A stretch of 64,000 nt of DNA from Jatrophihabitans cynanchi (GCF_027247405.1 NZ_CP097463.1:930001-994000); one strand, 5' to 3'. Numbered from the stretch's first letter, positions 31,664 through 40,410 are shown. Numbers and translations are program-made. Notes: generated by a model not told the origin, from the letters alone.

Positions 31664-32947
31664 GTGCGATCGAACGGATTGAGCGTCAGCCAGGGCACCG
31701 CGCTGACAGTTGCGGCCGTCCTCGGCACCGGCGTGATCTCGCTGCCGGCGCTGGCGTTCGACGAGGCCGGGCCGGCGTCTCTGGTGGCCTGGCTCGCCCT
31801 GGTGCTGCTGTCGATCCCGCTGGCCGCCACCTTCGCGGCACTCGGGGTACGGCACGCGGACTCCGGCGGCGTCTCGACGTATGTTCGGCTCGCCTTCGGC
31901 CCGCGCGCGGCAGGGGTGGTCGGCTGGTGCTTCTACTTCAGCATCCCGCTCGGCGCGATCCCGGCCTGCTCGTTCGCCGCCGACTACGTGGCCGACACCC
32001 TCTCCGGCGGCCGGACCATGCGGCTGGCCACCATCGCGGTACTGCTGGCCGTCGTCGCCGCGATGAACGCGTTCGGGGTCCGGGTGTCCGGCCGGGTGCA
32101 GCTGGTGCTCTGCTGCGTGCTGGCCGGGCTGCTGCTGGCGGCGACGCTCGCGGCCGCGCCGCACGCGCACCTGGGCAATGCCACGCCGTTCGCCCCGCAC
32201 GGCTGGACGGCGATCGGGCCGGCCGCTGCCGTCCTGGTGTGGGGCTTCGTCGGCTGGGAGGCGGTCACCTCGCTCAGCGCCGACTACCGCGACCCGACGC
32301 ATGACCTGCCCCGCGCCACCGGGCTCGCGGTCGTGGTGGTCGGCGTGCTGTACCTCGGGGTGGCCGCGATGACGGTGTTCGTGCTCGGCCCGTCGGCCGG
32401 GCACAGCGCGGCGCCGCTGGCCGACCTGATGGTGATCGGGCTGGGCCCGCACGCGCGCTGGGTCACCACCGTCGTCGCGGTGCTGCTCACGATCGGGACG
32501 GTGAACGCGTACTTCGCCGGCGGCGCCAAGCTCGGGTCGGCACTGGGGCGCGACGGTTCGCTGCCGCGCTGGTTCGCCCGCGGCAGCGCGTCGGGCGAGG
32601 TGCCGCGGCGGTCGCTGGCCGTGCTGGTCTCGCTTACCGCGGTGTCGCTGCTCGCGTACGCCGGTTTCGACCTCGGCGCCAAGTCGGTCGTGCTGCTGAT
32701 CACCGGGGCGTTCACACTGGTCTACGTGCTCGCCACCGCGGCCGCGGTGCGGCTGCTCCCCCGGCACAGCTGGGCGCGGGTCGCGGGACTCGTCTCGCTG
32801 GCGTGCAGCGTGGTGCTGCTCCTGCTGACCGGCGTGCACCTGCTGTGGGGCGTGGCGGTCGCAGTGGCCGCCCTGGTGTACGAGACGGTGGCGGCCCGGT
32901 CGCGCAAGCTGGCGCACGCGCCCGAGCCCGTCCCGTGCGAGCCATGA
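31664..32947 (+). CDS. APC-family amino acid permease
   Basis: 427 residues with about 12 membrane helices. The first helix has the APC signature TVAAVLGTGVISLPALAF (unwound G-x-G-V/I region), with WGFVGWEAVTSLSADYRDP in helix 6. It is a secondary transporter of amino acids or amines. GTG 31664 has TAACGT at 31652-31657, 6 bases upstream (leaderless-type). The IclR gene begins inside its stop, so the two are coupled. Confidence 0.85.
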   Translation: MRSNGLSVSQGTALTVAAVLGTGVISLPALAFDEAGPASLVAWLALVLLSIPLAATFAALGVRHADSGGVSTYVRLAFGPRAAGVVGWCFYFSIPLGAIPACSFAADYVADTLSGGRTMRLATIAVLLAVVAAMNAFGVRVSGRVQLVLCCVLAGLLLAATLAAAPHAHLGNATPFAPHGWTAIGPAAAVLVWGFVGWEAVTSLSADYRDPTHDLPRATGLAVVVVGVLYLGVAAMTVFVLGPSAGHSAAPLADLMVIGLGPHARWVTTVVAVLLTIGTVNAYFAGGAKLGSALGRDGSLPRWFARGSASGEVPRRSLAVLVSLTAVSLLAYAGFDLGAKSVVLLITGAFTLVYVLATAAAVRLLPRHSWARVAGLVSLACSVVLLLLTGVHLLWGVAVAVAALVYETVAARSRKLAHAPEPVPCEP

Positions 32948-33747
32948 TGGCCGGTGTGGCACCCGACAGCGAGCAGCCGGCCGCCGGCCCGGACCGCGGC
33001 ACCGTGCTCGGCAAGGTGTTGACGGTGCTGCAGGCGTTCCGGCCGGACGACGACGAGCTGTCCCTCGCCGAGCTGGGCCGCCGCACCGGGCTGGCCAAGG
33101 GCACCCTGCACCGGGTTGCCGCCGATCTGGTGGCGGCGCGGCTGCTGGACCGCGACTCGGGCGGCTACCGGCTGGGCGGGCAGCTATTCGAGCTGGGCAT
33201 GCGCGCGTCGGTCGAGCGCGGGCTACTGGAGGTGGCGATCCCGTTCATGCAGGACCTGTACGAGCGCACCCACGAGACGGTGCACCTGGGCATCCGCGAG
33301 GGCGGCGAGGTGGTCTATGTCGGCAAGATCGGCGGGCACCGCGCCGCCGTCGCACCGTCACGCGTCGGCGGCCGCATGCCGCTGCACTGCACCGCGATCG
33401 GCAAGGCGCTGCTGGCGTTCGCCGAACGTGACGTGCTGGCCGGCGTGGTCGCGGCCGGGCTGGAGCGCAAGACGCCGCGCACGATCGTCGCGCCCGGCCT
33501 GCTGCGCAACGAACTGCGCCGGGTGGCACAGGCCGGGGTCGCGTTCGAGCACGAGGAGTCCGCGCTCGGCCTGGTGTGCGTGGCCGCACCGATCCGCGAC
33601 GCCGACGAACTCGCGGTGGCCGCGATCAGCGTCACCGGGCCGGTCACCCGGTTCCGTCCCGAGCAGCACGCGACCGCGGTGCGCGCCGCCGCCGACGGCG
33701 TGACCGCCACGCTCGCCCGCCGCCGCCACCTCGTCGCCGACCGGTGA
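32944..33747 (+). CDS. IclR-family transcriptional regulator
   Basis: 267 residues. Helix-turn-helix LSLAELGRRTGLAKGTLHRV (about 38-57), then the IclR effector domain with GGRMPLHCTAIGKALLAF (the ligand-pocket motif) and EESALGLVCVAAPIRD. ATG 32944 overlaps the permease TGA (a second ATG at 32947 is possible). It probably controls uptake or use of the substrate of the adjacent permease. Confidence 0.9.
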   Translation: MMAGVAPDSEQPAAGPDRGTVLGKVLTVLQAFRPDDDELSLAELGRRTGLAKGTLHRVAADLVAARLLDRDSGGYRLGGQLFELGMRASVERGLLEVAIPFMQDLYERTHETVHLGIREGGEVVYVGKIGGHRAAVAPSRVGGRMPLHCTAIGKALLAFAERDVLAGVVAAGLERKTPRTIVAPGLLRNELRRVAQAGVAFEHEESALGLVCVAAPIRDADELAVAAISVTGPVTRFRPEQHATAVRAAADGVTATLARRRHLVADR

Positions 33748-33752
33748 GCGCC

Positions 33753-34436
33753 TCAACGCGCGAGGCGCAGCGCCAGGTCGTGCGCTTGCGCGAGATAGCC
33801 GCCGCCGAACAGCACCGCGTGCACCAGCAGCGGGAACAGCTGCCACAGCGGTAGCCGATCGCGCCAGCCGTCGGCCAGCGGTGCGAGCTCGTGGTACGCG
33901 GCCGCGGTCCGGCGCGGGATGCTGCCGAACAGGTCGAGCATCGCCAGGTCCACCTCGCGGTGCCCGCCGTACGCGGCCGGGTCGATCAGCCACGGCCGCC
34001 CGTCGCGTCCGGCAAGCACGTTCCCGGTCCACAGATCACCGTGCAGCCGGGCGGGCGGCTCGGCCGGAGCGTCGACCCGCACCCGCTCGACCTCGGCCGC
34101 CAGGCCCACCCGCCGGGCCAGCGGCAGCAGCCGGTGCTGCGCGTAGTAGTCGTTCCAGTCGTCGTCCTCGGGCGAGTCCAGCTCGCACCGGCCGACGAGG
34201 AACCGGCCCGGCGCGGGGAGCGCGCCGAACCGCGGTGCCCCGGCGGCGTGCAGCGTGGCGAGCATCCGGCCGAGTTCCTCCTCGCCCGCCGGGCTCAGCG
34301 TGCCGGTCTCGATCCGCTCCAGCTCGAGCCGGCCGGGCGACTCGGCCAGGATGCGCGGCACCCGCGCGCCGCCGTCGGCGAGCCAGCGCAGGCCAGCGGC
34401 CTCGAGCGGCGCCGGGTCACGTTTGACGAAGCTCAT
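33753..34436 (-). CDS. Fructosamine-3-kinase-family (FN3K-like) kinase
   Basis: 227 residues. Kinase-like fold: LEAAGLRWLADGGARVPRIL and LGRMLATLHAAGAPRFG, then the catalytic loop ARLHGDLWTGNVLAGRDGRP and the metal-binding IDPAAYGGHREVDLAML, both diagnostic of FN3K homologues. It is shorter at the N-terminus than typical members (~260-290), and the P-loop Lys could not be placed with certainty. Family members phosphorylate protein-bound ketosamines (ribulosamine, erythrulosamine) as the first step of deglycation. It overlaps the phosphatase gene by 20 bases. Confidence 0.85.
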   Translation of the reverse strand: MSFVKRDPAPLEAAGLRWLADGGARVPRILAESPGRLELERIETGTLSPAGEEELGRMLATLHAAGAPRFGALPAPGRFLVGRCELDSPEDDDWNDYYAQHRLLPLARRVGLAAEVERVRVDAPAEPPARLHGDLWTGNVLAGRDGRPWLIDPAAYGGHREVDLAMLDLFGSIPRRTAAAYHELAPLADGWRDRLPLWQLFPLLVHAVLFGGGYLAQAHDLALRLAR

Positions 34437-34860
34437 CGAGCAGGTCGGAGCAGGCCTCGGTGACGATGTCCAGCACCGTCTCGAAGCCGAGTTCCCCGCC
34501 GTAGTAGGGATCCGGGACGTCGACCGCCGCCAGCTTGCGCACCTTGTGCTCGGTTCCCGACGGCGCGAGGGCAAGCAGGTCGCGCAGGTTGTCCTCGTCC
34601 ATAGCGAGCAGCAGGTCGAAGTCGTGGAAGTCGCGTGCGGTGACCTGGCGTGCGGCGCCGTCGAGCACGATGCCGCGGCTGCGGGCGGCCGCGCTGGCGC
34701 GGCGGTCCGGACGGGCGCCGGCATGCCAGCCGCCGGTGCCCGCACTGTCGACCTCGATCGCGTCCTGCAGCCCGGCGCCGGCGACGAGGTGGCGCATCAC
34801 CGCCTCGGCCGAGGGCGAGCGGCAGATGTTGCCCATGCACACGAACAGCAGCCTGGTCAC
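34417..34860 (-). CDS. Low-molecular-weight phosphotyrosine-type phosphatase
   Basis: 147 residues. The catalytic P-loop CMGNICRS (8-15) and the general-acid DPYYGG segment are intact. It can act on phosphotyrosine, but LMW phosphatases encoded beside FN3K-like kinases are known candidates for ribulosamine-5-phosphate dephosphorylation. GTG start overlaps the PAP2 stop (GTGA), and its 3' end overlaps the kinase. Confidence 0.92.
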   Translation of the reverse strand: MTRLLFVCMGNICRSPSAEAVMRHLVAGAGLQDAIEVDSAGTGGWHAGARPDRRASAAARSRGIVLDGAARQVTARDFHDFDLLLAMDEDNLRDLLALAPSGTEHKVRKLAAVDVPDPYYGGELGFETVLDIVTEACSDLLDELRQT

Positions 34861-35768
34861 TCGACCCCCACCCCGTCCTCGGCCCGCACCCCGTCCTCGG
34901 CCCGCACCCCGTTGAGTGGCGACTTAGCTGTTGAGTGGCGGGCTATACGTCGCCACTCAACAGGTAACCCGCCACTCAACAGGCGGGGACGGAGGGCGGC
35001 GTGCCAGGCGGTGCGCACCCCGAACACGGCCCACGCGCACGCGGCCAGGATCGCGACCGCGACCGCACCGTCCAGCCACCAGTGGTTGCCCGTGACGACC
35101 ACGACCAGCACGGTGATCACCGCATGCACCGGGCCGAGCGCGCGCCACCGGCTGGGGCTGATCCGCCACACGTAGTACCCGACCAGTACCGCCCACGCCA
35201 CGTGCACCGACGGCATCGCCGAGAGCTGGTCGGCGGCGAGCCCGCTGCTGTAGACGGACTGGTGGTACCGGATCCCGGTGTCCACGATGCCGGGCAGCAT
35301 GCGCGGCGGTGCGACCGGCATCAGCTGCACCAGCAGGCAGCCCAGGGTCGTCCAGGCGAGCACCTGGCGCACCGGCCGGTACCGGTCGCGGTGCCGCACG
35401 AACAACCAGATCAGGAACAGCAGCATCACCGTCATGTGCATCGCGGCGTAGTACAGGTTCGCGGCCTGCACGACGAGCCGGTGGCCGAGCACGAGGTGCT
35501 GCACGCTGCGTTCGGACGGCAGCAGGAAATCGTGCTCGACCCGTTGGATCCAGTGCGCCCGCCGGAACGCCCCGTCGACGTCGGTGACCGACACCTTCCC
35601 GGCCAGGTGCCAGAGCCCGTAGAGCACACCGATGACGGCGGTCTCGCGCAGGAACGCGCCGACGGCCCGCACCGGGCGGCGGCCGGACAGCGCCATCGCC
35701 GAGCCGGCCGCGGCGAGCACGGCGGCCGTCTCGAACGAGTGCTGCCAGCTCAGCCCGACGGTCTGCAC
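34857..35768 (-). CDS. PAP2-family membrane phosphatase/inositolphosphotransferase-like
   Basis: 303 residues from GTG 35768. Six membrane helices; LSAMPSVHVAWAVLVGYYV carries the PSxH motif and VVVTGNHWWLDGAVAVAI the second-half catalytic His and Asp (HxxxD). It acts on lipid phosphates in the membrane. The last 42 residues, from LLSGG onward, are encoded by the palindromic repeat 34911-34980 and a duplicated 18-mer (tail GVRAEDGVRAED), so they were added by repeat insertion. It starts 44 bases after folP2 on the same strand. Confidence 0.85.
   Translation of the reverse strand: MQTVGLSWQHSFETAAVLAAAGSAMALSGRRPVRAVGAFLRETAVIGVLYGLWHLAGKVSVTDVDGAFRRAHWIQRVEHDFLLPSERSVQHLVLGHRLVVQAANLYYAAMHMTVMLLFLIWLFVRHRDRYRPVRQVLAWTTLGCLLVQLMPVAPPRMLPGIVDTGIRYHQSVYSSGLAADQLSAMPSVHVAWAVLVGYYVWRISPSRWRALGPVHAVITVLVVVVTGNHWWLDGAVAVAILAACAWAVFGVRTAWHAALRPRLLSGGLPVEWRRIARHSTAKSPLNGVRAEDGVRAEDGVGVE
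34870..34905 (-). repeat. Two tandem 18-base units in the PAP2 gene tail
   Basis: ACCCCGTCCTCGGCCCGC occurs at 34870-34887 and again at 34888-34905 and encodes GVRAED twice on the minus strand. It directly abuts the four-armed element at 34911. Confidence 0.85.
34911..34980. repeat. Four-armed palindromic repeat element, copy 1
   Basis: GTTGAGTGGCGA (34911-34922), GTTGAGTGGCGG (34930-34941), TCGCCACTCAAC (34950-34961), CCGCCACTCAAC (34969-34980): two direct arms facing two inverted arms, 7-8 bases apart. The same architecture recurs at 52053-52122. The element can fold into one long interrupted hairpin or two alternative ones. It lies in frame within the 3' end of the PAP2 gene. Confidence 0.85.
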
Positions 35769-35812
35769 GGTGTGACTATCCCATCGGGACGCGACCAGCC
35801 GCCCGACGCGTG

Positions 35813-36676
35813 CTAGGCCAGCCCGCGGATCGCCCGCGCCGGCGGTCGGGTGCCCCGGATGCACGCGACCATGTCGAGCACCTGCTTGGTCTCCACCACG
35901 TTGTGCGCGCGGAAGACGCAGGCGCCCAGCCACGAGCAGATCGCGGTGGTGGCGAGCGTCCCGGTCAGCCGTTCCCCCGGCGGCAGCCCGCCGAGCGACT
36001 CGCCGACGAAGTCCTTGTTCGACAGCGACACGAGCACCGGCCAGCCCGTGTCGACCAGCCGGCCCAGCTCGCGGGTCACCTGCAGCGAGTGCCGGGTGTT
36101 CTTGCCGAAGTCGTGCGCCGGGTCGATCAGCACCGACTCGCGTGGTACGCCCACTGCGACGGCACGTTCGGCCAGCGCGGTGGTGACGGCGATCGCGTCG
36201 GCGGTGACGTCGTCATACGCGACGCGATGCGGCCGGGTGCGCGGCGTGGCCTGCCCGACGTGCGTGCACACCACGCCCGCGCCGTGCTCGGCCGCGACCA
36301 CGGCCAGCTCGGGATCGTGCCCGCCCCACGCGTCGTTGAGCAGGTCGGCGCCGGCGCGGCACACCGCCTCGCCCACTTCGTGCCGCCAGGTGTCCACGCT
36401 GATCACCAGCTCGGGAAACTCGGCGCGCACCGCGGCGACGAACTCGACCGTGCGCTGCAGCTCCTCATCGACGGAAACGGTGTCGCCGGGCGCAGCCTTC
36501 ACCCCGCCGATGTCGACGATCTCGGCGCCCTGCCCGGCCACCTCGCGCACCCGATCGAGCGCGACCTCGAAGGCATACGTGGCGCCGCGGTCGTAGAACG
36601 AGTCGGGGGTGCGGTTCACGATCGCCATGACCGCCGGGGTGTCGGCGTCGAAACTCCGGCCGCGAAGGATCACCAT
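35813..36676 (-). CDS. folP2: Dihydropteroate synthase homologue, FolP2 type
   Basis: 287 residues. TIM barrel with VMAIVNRTPDSFYDRG (FolP1 enzymes usually have NVTPDSFSDGG), EIVDIGGVKAAPG, SVDTWRHEVGEAV, NDAWGGHDP and a C-terminal VFRAHNV. The NRTPDSFYD variant and the place directly after gpgS are those of the mycobacterial FolP2 group (Rv1207 next to Rv1208), which is not thought to be the true folate enzyme. ATG 36676 overlaps the gpgS stop; GTG 36673 is an alternative. The pterin fold is clear, the activity uncertain. Confidence 0.88.
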   Translation of the reverse strand: MVILRGRSFDADTPAVMAIVNRTPDSFYDRGATYAFEVALDRVREVAGQGAEIVDIGGVKAAPGDTVSVDEELQRTVEFVAAVRAEFPELVISVDTWRHEVGEAVCRAGADLLNDAWGGHDPELAVVAAEHGAGVVCTHVGQATPRTRPHRVAYDDVTADAIAVTTALAERAVAVGVPRESVLIDPAHDFGKNTRHSLQVTRELGRLVDTGWPVLVSLSNKDFVGESLGGLPPGERLTGTLATTAICSWLGACVFRAHNVVETKQVLDMVACIRGTRPPARAIRGLA

Positions 36677-37620
36677 GTGCGCACCTGCCTTGTCGCGTAC
36701 TGCCCTACGGTGACGGCTGGCGGCCGCTCGCCGGTGGGCACCTGCACCTCGTCCCAGCCGCCCGGCACCTCGCGCACCGGGCGCGGCAGCCACACCTCGT
36801 CCGCGTACGGCGCGGCCGAGCGCCGCCGGGCTACCGCCAGGATCTCGGCCGCCATCACCCCCAGGTTGTGCACGCTCTGGTGCCGGTGCGCGCGTCGGCC
36901 GAGGTCGACCTGCGCGATCGCGTCGAGGCCGAACCGCCGGGCGGTGTCGACGAGGGTGGAGAACTCGACCCCGTAGCCGACCGGGACGGGTAGCTGTTCC
37001 ATCAACGAGCGGCGGGCCGCCCACTCACCGGCCAGCGGCTGCACCACACCGGCCAGCTGCGGCCAGTGCAGGGCGAGCAGCGGCCGGGCGACGAGTTCGG
37101 TCACCCGGCCGCCCTCGGTCGTGATATCGCCGCCGAGGTCGAGGACGCGGTCGTAGAAGCCGCGCACGAGCAGCGTCCGCTCGTCGTCCAGTAGCGGGCC
37201 CAGCAGGCCGGTGACGAAGTGTGGGCCCCACTCGGTGAGGTCGGCGTCGATGTACACGAGGACGTCGCCTGACGTGGCGAACAGCGACTGCCACAGGGCC
37301 TCGCCCTTGCCGGCGCGGCGCTCCAGCCCCGGCGCGATGTCGCCGACTGCGCGCACCTGCGCACCGGCCGCGGCGGCTCGTTCGGCGGTGCCGTCGGTGG
37401 ACATCGAATCGATCACGAGCAACTCGTCGACGAGCGGGATCTCGTCCATCAGGGCGCGACGGATCTGGGTGACGACGTCGGCGACGGTGTCCTGCTCGTT
37501 GCGGGCCGGGATCACCACGCTGACCCGGGTACCCGCCTTGCGCTCGAGCAGCGCGGCCGGCGCCCAGGCGGAGCTGGACGTGGTGCGGCGCGTGTACCAG
37601 TCACGGGCCCGCGGATCCAT
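36670..37620 (-). CDS. gpgS: Glucosyl-3-phosphoglycerate synthase
   Basis: 316 residues, GT81 family GT-A fold: VSVVIPARNEQDTVADVV, VLVYIDADLTEWGPHFV with the metal-binding D-A-D, and GYGVEFSTLVDTARRFGLDA near the acceptor site. It transfers glucose to 3-phosphoglycerate, the first step toward glucosylglycerate and methylglucose lipopolysaccharides. ATG 37620 has AAGGAGC 3-9 bases upstream. It overlaps folP2, as in mycobacteria. Confidence 0.92.
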   Translation of the reverse strand: MDPRARDWYTRRTTSSSAWAPAALLERKAGTRVSVVIPARNEQDTVADVVTQIRRALMDEIPLVDELLVIDSMSTDGTAERAAAAGAQVRAVGDIAPGLERRAGKGEALWQSLFATSGDVLVYIDADLTEWGPHFVTGLLGPLLDDERTLLVRGFYDRVLDLGGDITTEGGRVTELVARPLLALHWPQLAGVVQPLAGEWAARRSLMEQLPVPVGYGVEFSTLVDTARRFGLDAIAQVDLGRRAHRHQSVHNLGVMAAEILAVARRRSAAPYADEVWLPRPVREVPGGWDEVQVPTGERPPAVTVGQYATRQVRTW

Positions 37621-37749
37621 GCTGCTCCTTCGGCACTCGGACGGGACAGACGTGACACGGTGCAAGCCCAGCCTAGGCCTCGCACGGTGGCGCACTTGTT
37701 AGGAACCCCTGGCTATCTGGCGGCGCACCGCCCCCGGTGTCATGGAGCG

Positions 37750-38841
37750 GTGATCGAGAACGACGCCCTCGTCCAGCTGCTTGCGGCGGACGGCACCAGG
37801 GTCGCGCACCCGGACTACGCGCTCGAGCTGACCGGCCCGGAACTCGCCGGACTGTACCGGGACATGGTGCTCGTCCGGCGCGTCGACACGGAGGCGATCG
37901 CACTGCAGCGACAGGGCGAACTCGGGTTGTGGACCTCGCTGCTCGGGCAGGAGGCCGCCCAGATCGGTGCCGGCCGTGCGCTGCGCCCGCACGACATGGT
38001 GTTCCCCAGTTACCGCGAGCACGGGGTGGCCTGGTGCCGTGGCGTCGACCCGGTGACGCTGCTCGAGATGTGGCGCGGTTCCGGGCAGGGCGGGTGGGAC
38101 GCGCACCAGCACAACTTCGCGACCTACACGATCGTGATCGGTGCGCAGGCGCTGCACGCGGTCGGCTACGCGATGGGTGTGGTGCGTGACGGCACGGCCG
38201 GGACGGGCGACCCGGGCCGCGACACGGCGGTGCTGGTGTTCTTCGGCGACGGCGCGATGAGCCAGGGCGACACGAACGAGGCGTTCGCGTGGGCCGCCGC
38301 GCAGCACCTGCCGGTCGTGTTCTTCTGCCAGAACAACCAGTGGGCCATCAGCGCACCGGTCTCGGTGCAGGCGCGGGTGCCGCTGGCGCGGCGCGCGGAG
38401 GGCTTCGGGTTCCCGGGCGTGCGTGTCGACGGCAACGACGTGCTCGCCTCGCTCGCGGTGACCCGCAGTGCCCTGGAGCACGCGCGTGCCGGTGGCGGGC
38501 CGATGTTCATCGAGGCGTTCACGTACCGGATGAATCCGCACACGACGTCCGACGACTCACGCCGCTACCGGCACGACGCCGAGTTGGAGTCGTGGCGGCA
38601 GCGAGACCCGATCGCGCGGCTGCGCCGGCACCTCGAGCGCGAGACGGACGTGGGTGCGGCGTTCTTCGCCGACGTCGAGGACGAGGCGCAGAAGCTCGCG
38701 GTGCGAGTCCGCGAAGGCGGCCGCTCGCTCGCGACGGTCGGCGCGGGCGCGGTGTTCGAGCACGTCTTCGAGCGGCCGCCGGCCGACCTGGTGCGCCAGC
38801 GTGACGCGTTCGTCGACTTCGTCGCCCGTGGCATCGACTGA
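37750..38841 (+). CDS. Pyruvate/2-oxoacid dehydrogenase E1 component, alpha subunit (orphan)
   Basis: 363 residues. Thiamine-diphosphate fold with VLVFFGDGAMSQGDTNEAF and FFCQNNQWAIS (GDG...NN motif), LGQEAAQIGAGRAL, and FIEAFTYRMNPHTTSDDS. GTG 37750 after ATGGAGCG. Normally this subunit needs an E1 beta partner and an E2 encoded next door; here the next gene is a chemoreceptor on the other strand and the previous is gpgS. It may pair with subunits encoded elsewhere or use another 2-oxo acid. Confidence 0.88.
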   Translation: MIENDALVQLLAADGTRVAHPDYALELTGPELAGLYRDMVLVRRVDTEAIALQRQGELGLWTSLLGQEAAQIGAGRALRPHDMVFPSYREHGVAWCRGVDPVTLLEMWRGSGQGGWDAHQHNFATYTIVIGAQALHAVGYAMGVVRDGTAGTGDPGRDTAVLVFFGDGAMSQGDTNEAFAWAAAQHLPVVFFCQNNQWAISAPVSVQARVPLARRAEGFGFPGVRVDGNDVLASLAVTRSALEHARAGGGPMFIEAFTYRMNPHTTSDDSRRYRHDAELESWRQRDPIARLRRHLERETDVGAAFFADVEDEAQKLAVRVREGGRSLATVGAGAVFEHVFERPPADLVRQRDAFVDFVARGID

Positions 38842-38847
38842 GCCGGG

Positions 38848-40332
38848 CTAGGTGGCGGTGTAGCCGATCCGGAAGCCGCCCCAGTGCCGGCCACGCACCC
38901 AGATCGGCGCGGACACGTCCTTCATCATCACGTAGCTGCCGCCGCCCATGTCCCGTCGGTACGTCTGCACGACGAACGGATCGGTGTTGCGGGCACAGGT
39001 GAGACCGGTGCGGTCGTTGAAGATCCGGCGGTTTCGGCAGTTCGCCGCGTTCCACACCGGGTCCGGGCCTTGCGGTTTGGAGACCCGGGCCATGTGGGTG
39101 GGGATGTACCCGTTGCGGTCGGTGCAGATCCCGAAGGTGACGCGCGGGTCGATCGTGCGTAGCGGCTCCTGGATCGCGGGCAGCACGCGGTCGGTGAACT
39201 CGGCGAAGCGGGTGAGGTACTGCTGCGGGTCCGAGCCCTGGATCTTCTCGTACTTCTCGTCGAACAGGTCCCGCATGGTGATCTCGCCGCGGTCGATCGC
39301 GTCGGTGAACAGGGCCGACACCTGCGCCGCCGAGCTCACCGCCGCCTCGATGAGCAGCGTGTCGGGTGTACGTACGCCGGTCCGGGCGCTCGTGGCGACC
39401 AGCTTCTCGCTCAGCTGCAGCATGTTCGCCGAACGCTCGCGCGCGGCGTTGAGCTCGTGGCTGGAGTGATCGAGGCCGCCCGCCAGATCGGACAGCGATC
39501 CGAGGAACGCGTCGACGTCGGCACGGATCGCCGCGGCCGCGCCGGTGATCTCGGCAACCTGCTCGTCTGCCGAGGACAGGGCGCCCGTGACCGTCTCGAT
39601 CATGCTCGAGATCGACTGGGTGCTCTCGCGTACTGCCTGAGCCTGCTCGCGGGCCCGTTCGCCCTGGCCGGTGAGCTGGCCCACGCGCGCGGTGAGCGGG
39701 CCGATCGTGGTCTCGATGTCCTTCGCGGCGTTGATGGTCTCGTCGGCCAGTTCGCGGACGGAGTCGGCGATGACCTGGAAGCCGCTGCCCGCGGAGCCCG
39801 AGCGTGCTGCCTCGATGCTGGCGTTCAGGGCGAGGATGTGGGTCTGTTGCGCGATCCGGCCGATCTGGCTGGTGACCTGGGTGATGGCGCTGAGCGCCTC
39901 GGCCACCGACGCAAGCTGATCACCGGTGTCACCGACCCAGTCGACGAACGCGCTTAGCTGCGACAGCGACAGTTGGACGACCTCGCGCGAGCCGGTCGCC
40001 TCGTCGCGGGCGACCTTCGTGGCCGAATGCGCATGCTCCACCGCGGCCTCGATCTGATGGTTGCCGGCGGCGATGCCCTCGGCGACCGTCTTGAGCCGGC
40101 CGGACAGCTTCGCCTGCTCGCCCACCGACGCGGACAGTGCATCGATGTTGCCGGAGATGTCGGCCACTTCGATGCCCAGCTGGCTGGACAGCTGGGCGAA
40201 CTCTATCAGCGACTGTCCAAGCGCTCCACTGGGCGGAGACGCATCCCGGCCGTGCCGCCGAACGCGTCCCAGCCGGTGCGGACGGGCGGAGTCGACAGTC
40301 TGCGTGGTCGCAGCCGCGGACTGAGCGGCCAT
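38848..40332 (-). CDS. Soluble methyl-accepting chemotaxis protein with C-terminal sensor domain
   Basis: 494 residues and no membrane helix. The signalling tip [21 protein letters not shown] is at about 160-180, with flanking coiled coils. The last ~170 residues form a separate domain (from [20 protein letters not shown]) with [20 protein letters not shown] and [16 protein letters not shown], a conserved pattern seen at the C-terminus of cytoplasmic receptors. Three Cys (in FGICTD, AANCRN, LTCARN) could bind metal or heme. No che or flagellar gene is in the window. ATG 40332 has GGAGG upstream. Confidence 0.86.
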   Translation of the reverse strand: MAAQSAAATTQTVDSARPHRLGRVRRHGRDASPPSGALGQSLIEFAQLSSQLGIEVADISGNIDALSASVGEQAKLSGRLKTVAEGIAAGNHQIEAAVEHAHSATKVARDEATGSREVVQLSLSQLSAFVDWVGDTGDQLASVAEALSAITQVTSQIGRIAQQTHILALNASIEAARSGSAGSGFQVIADSVRELADETINAAKDIETTIGPLTARVGQLTGQGERAREQAQAVRESTQSISSMIETVTGALSSADEQVAEITGAAAAIRADVDAFLGSLSDLAGGLDHSSHELNAARERSANMLQLSEKLVATSARTGVRTPDTLLIEAAVSSAAQVSALFTDAIDRGEITMRDLFDEKYEKIQGSDPQQYLTRFAEFTDRVLPAIQEPLRTIDPRVTFGICTDRNGYIPTHMARVSKPQGPDPVWNAANCRNRRIFNDRTGLTCARNTDPFVVQTYRRDMGGGSYVMMKDVSAPIWVRGRHWGGFRIGYTAT

Positions 40333-40383
40333 GAGACCTCCATGCGAGTGATGCGAACGAGGACACGAGCGTCCCTGTTCTAG

Positions 40384-40410
40384 CTTTCGGCCGCGTCCCG
40401 GTGGAGTTGA
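40384..40410 (-). promoter_or_regulatory. Possible FliA(sigma28)-type promoter of the chemoreceptor gene
   Basis: On the minus strand TCAA (40410-40407), 15 bases, GCCGAAAG (40391-40384) resembles TAAA-N15-GCCGATAA of motility sigma factors, 51 bases upstream of the ATG. The match is imperfect in both boxes. The rest of 40333-40534 shows no gene. Confidence 0.3.

Noticed and set aside
37621-37749. A shared operator in the gpgS/E1-alpha intergenic region
   Set aside because: Only a 6-base CCTAGG palindrome and weak hexamers; not above expectation.
38848-40332. A membrane-bound, periplasm-sensing chemoreceptor
   Set aside because: No hydrophobic helix of sufficient length anywhere in the protein; the sensing part is at the C-terminus.
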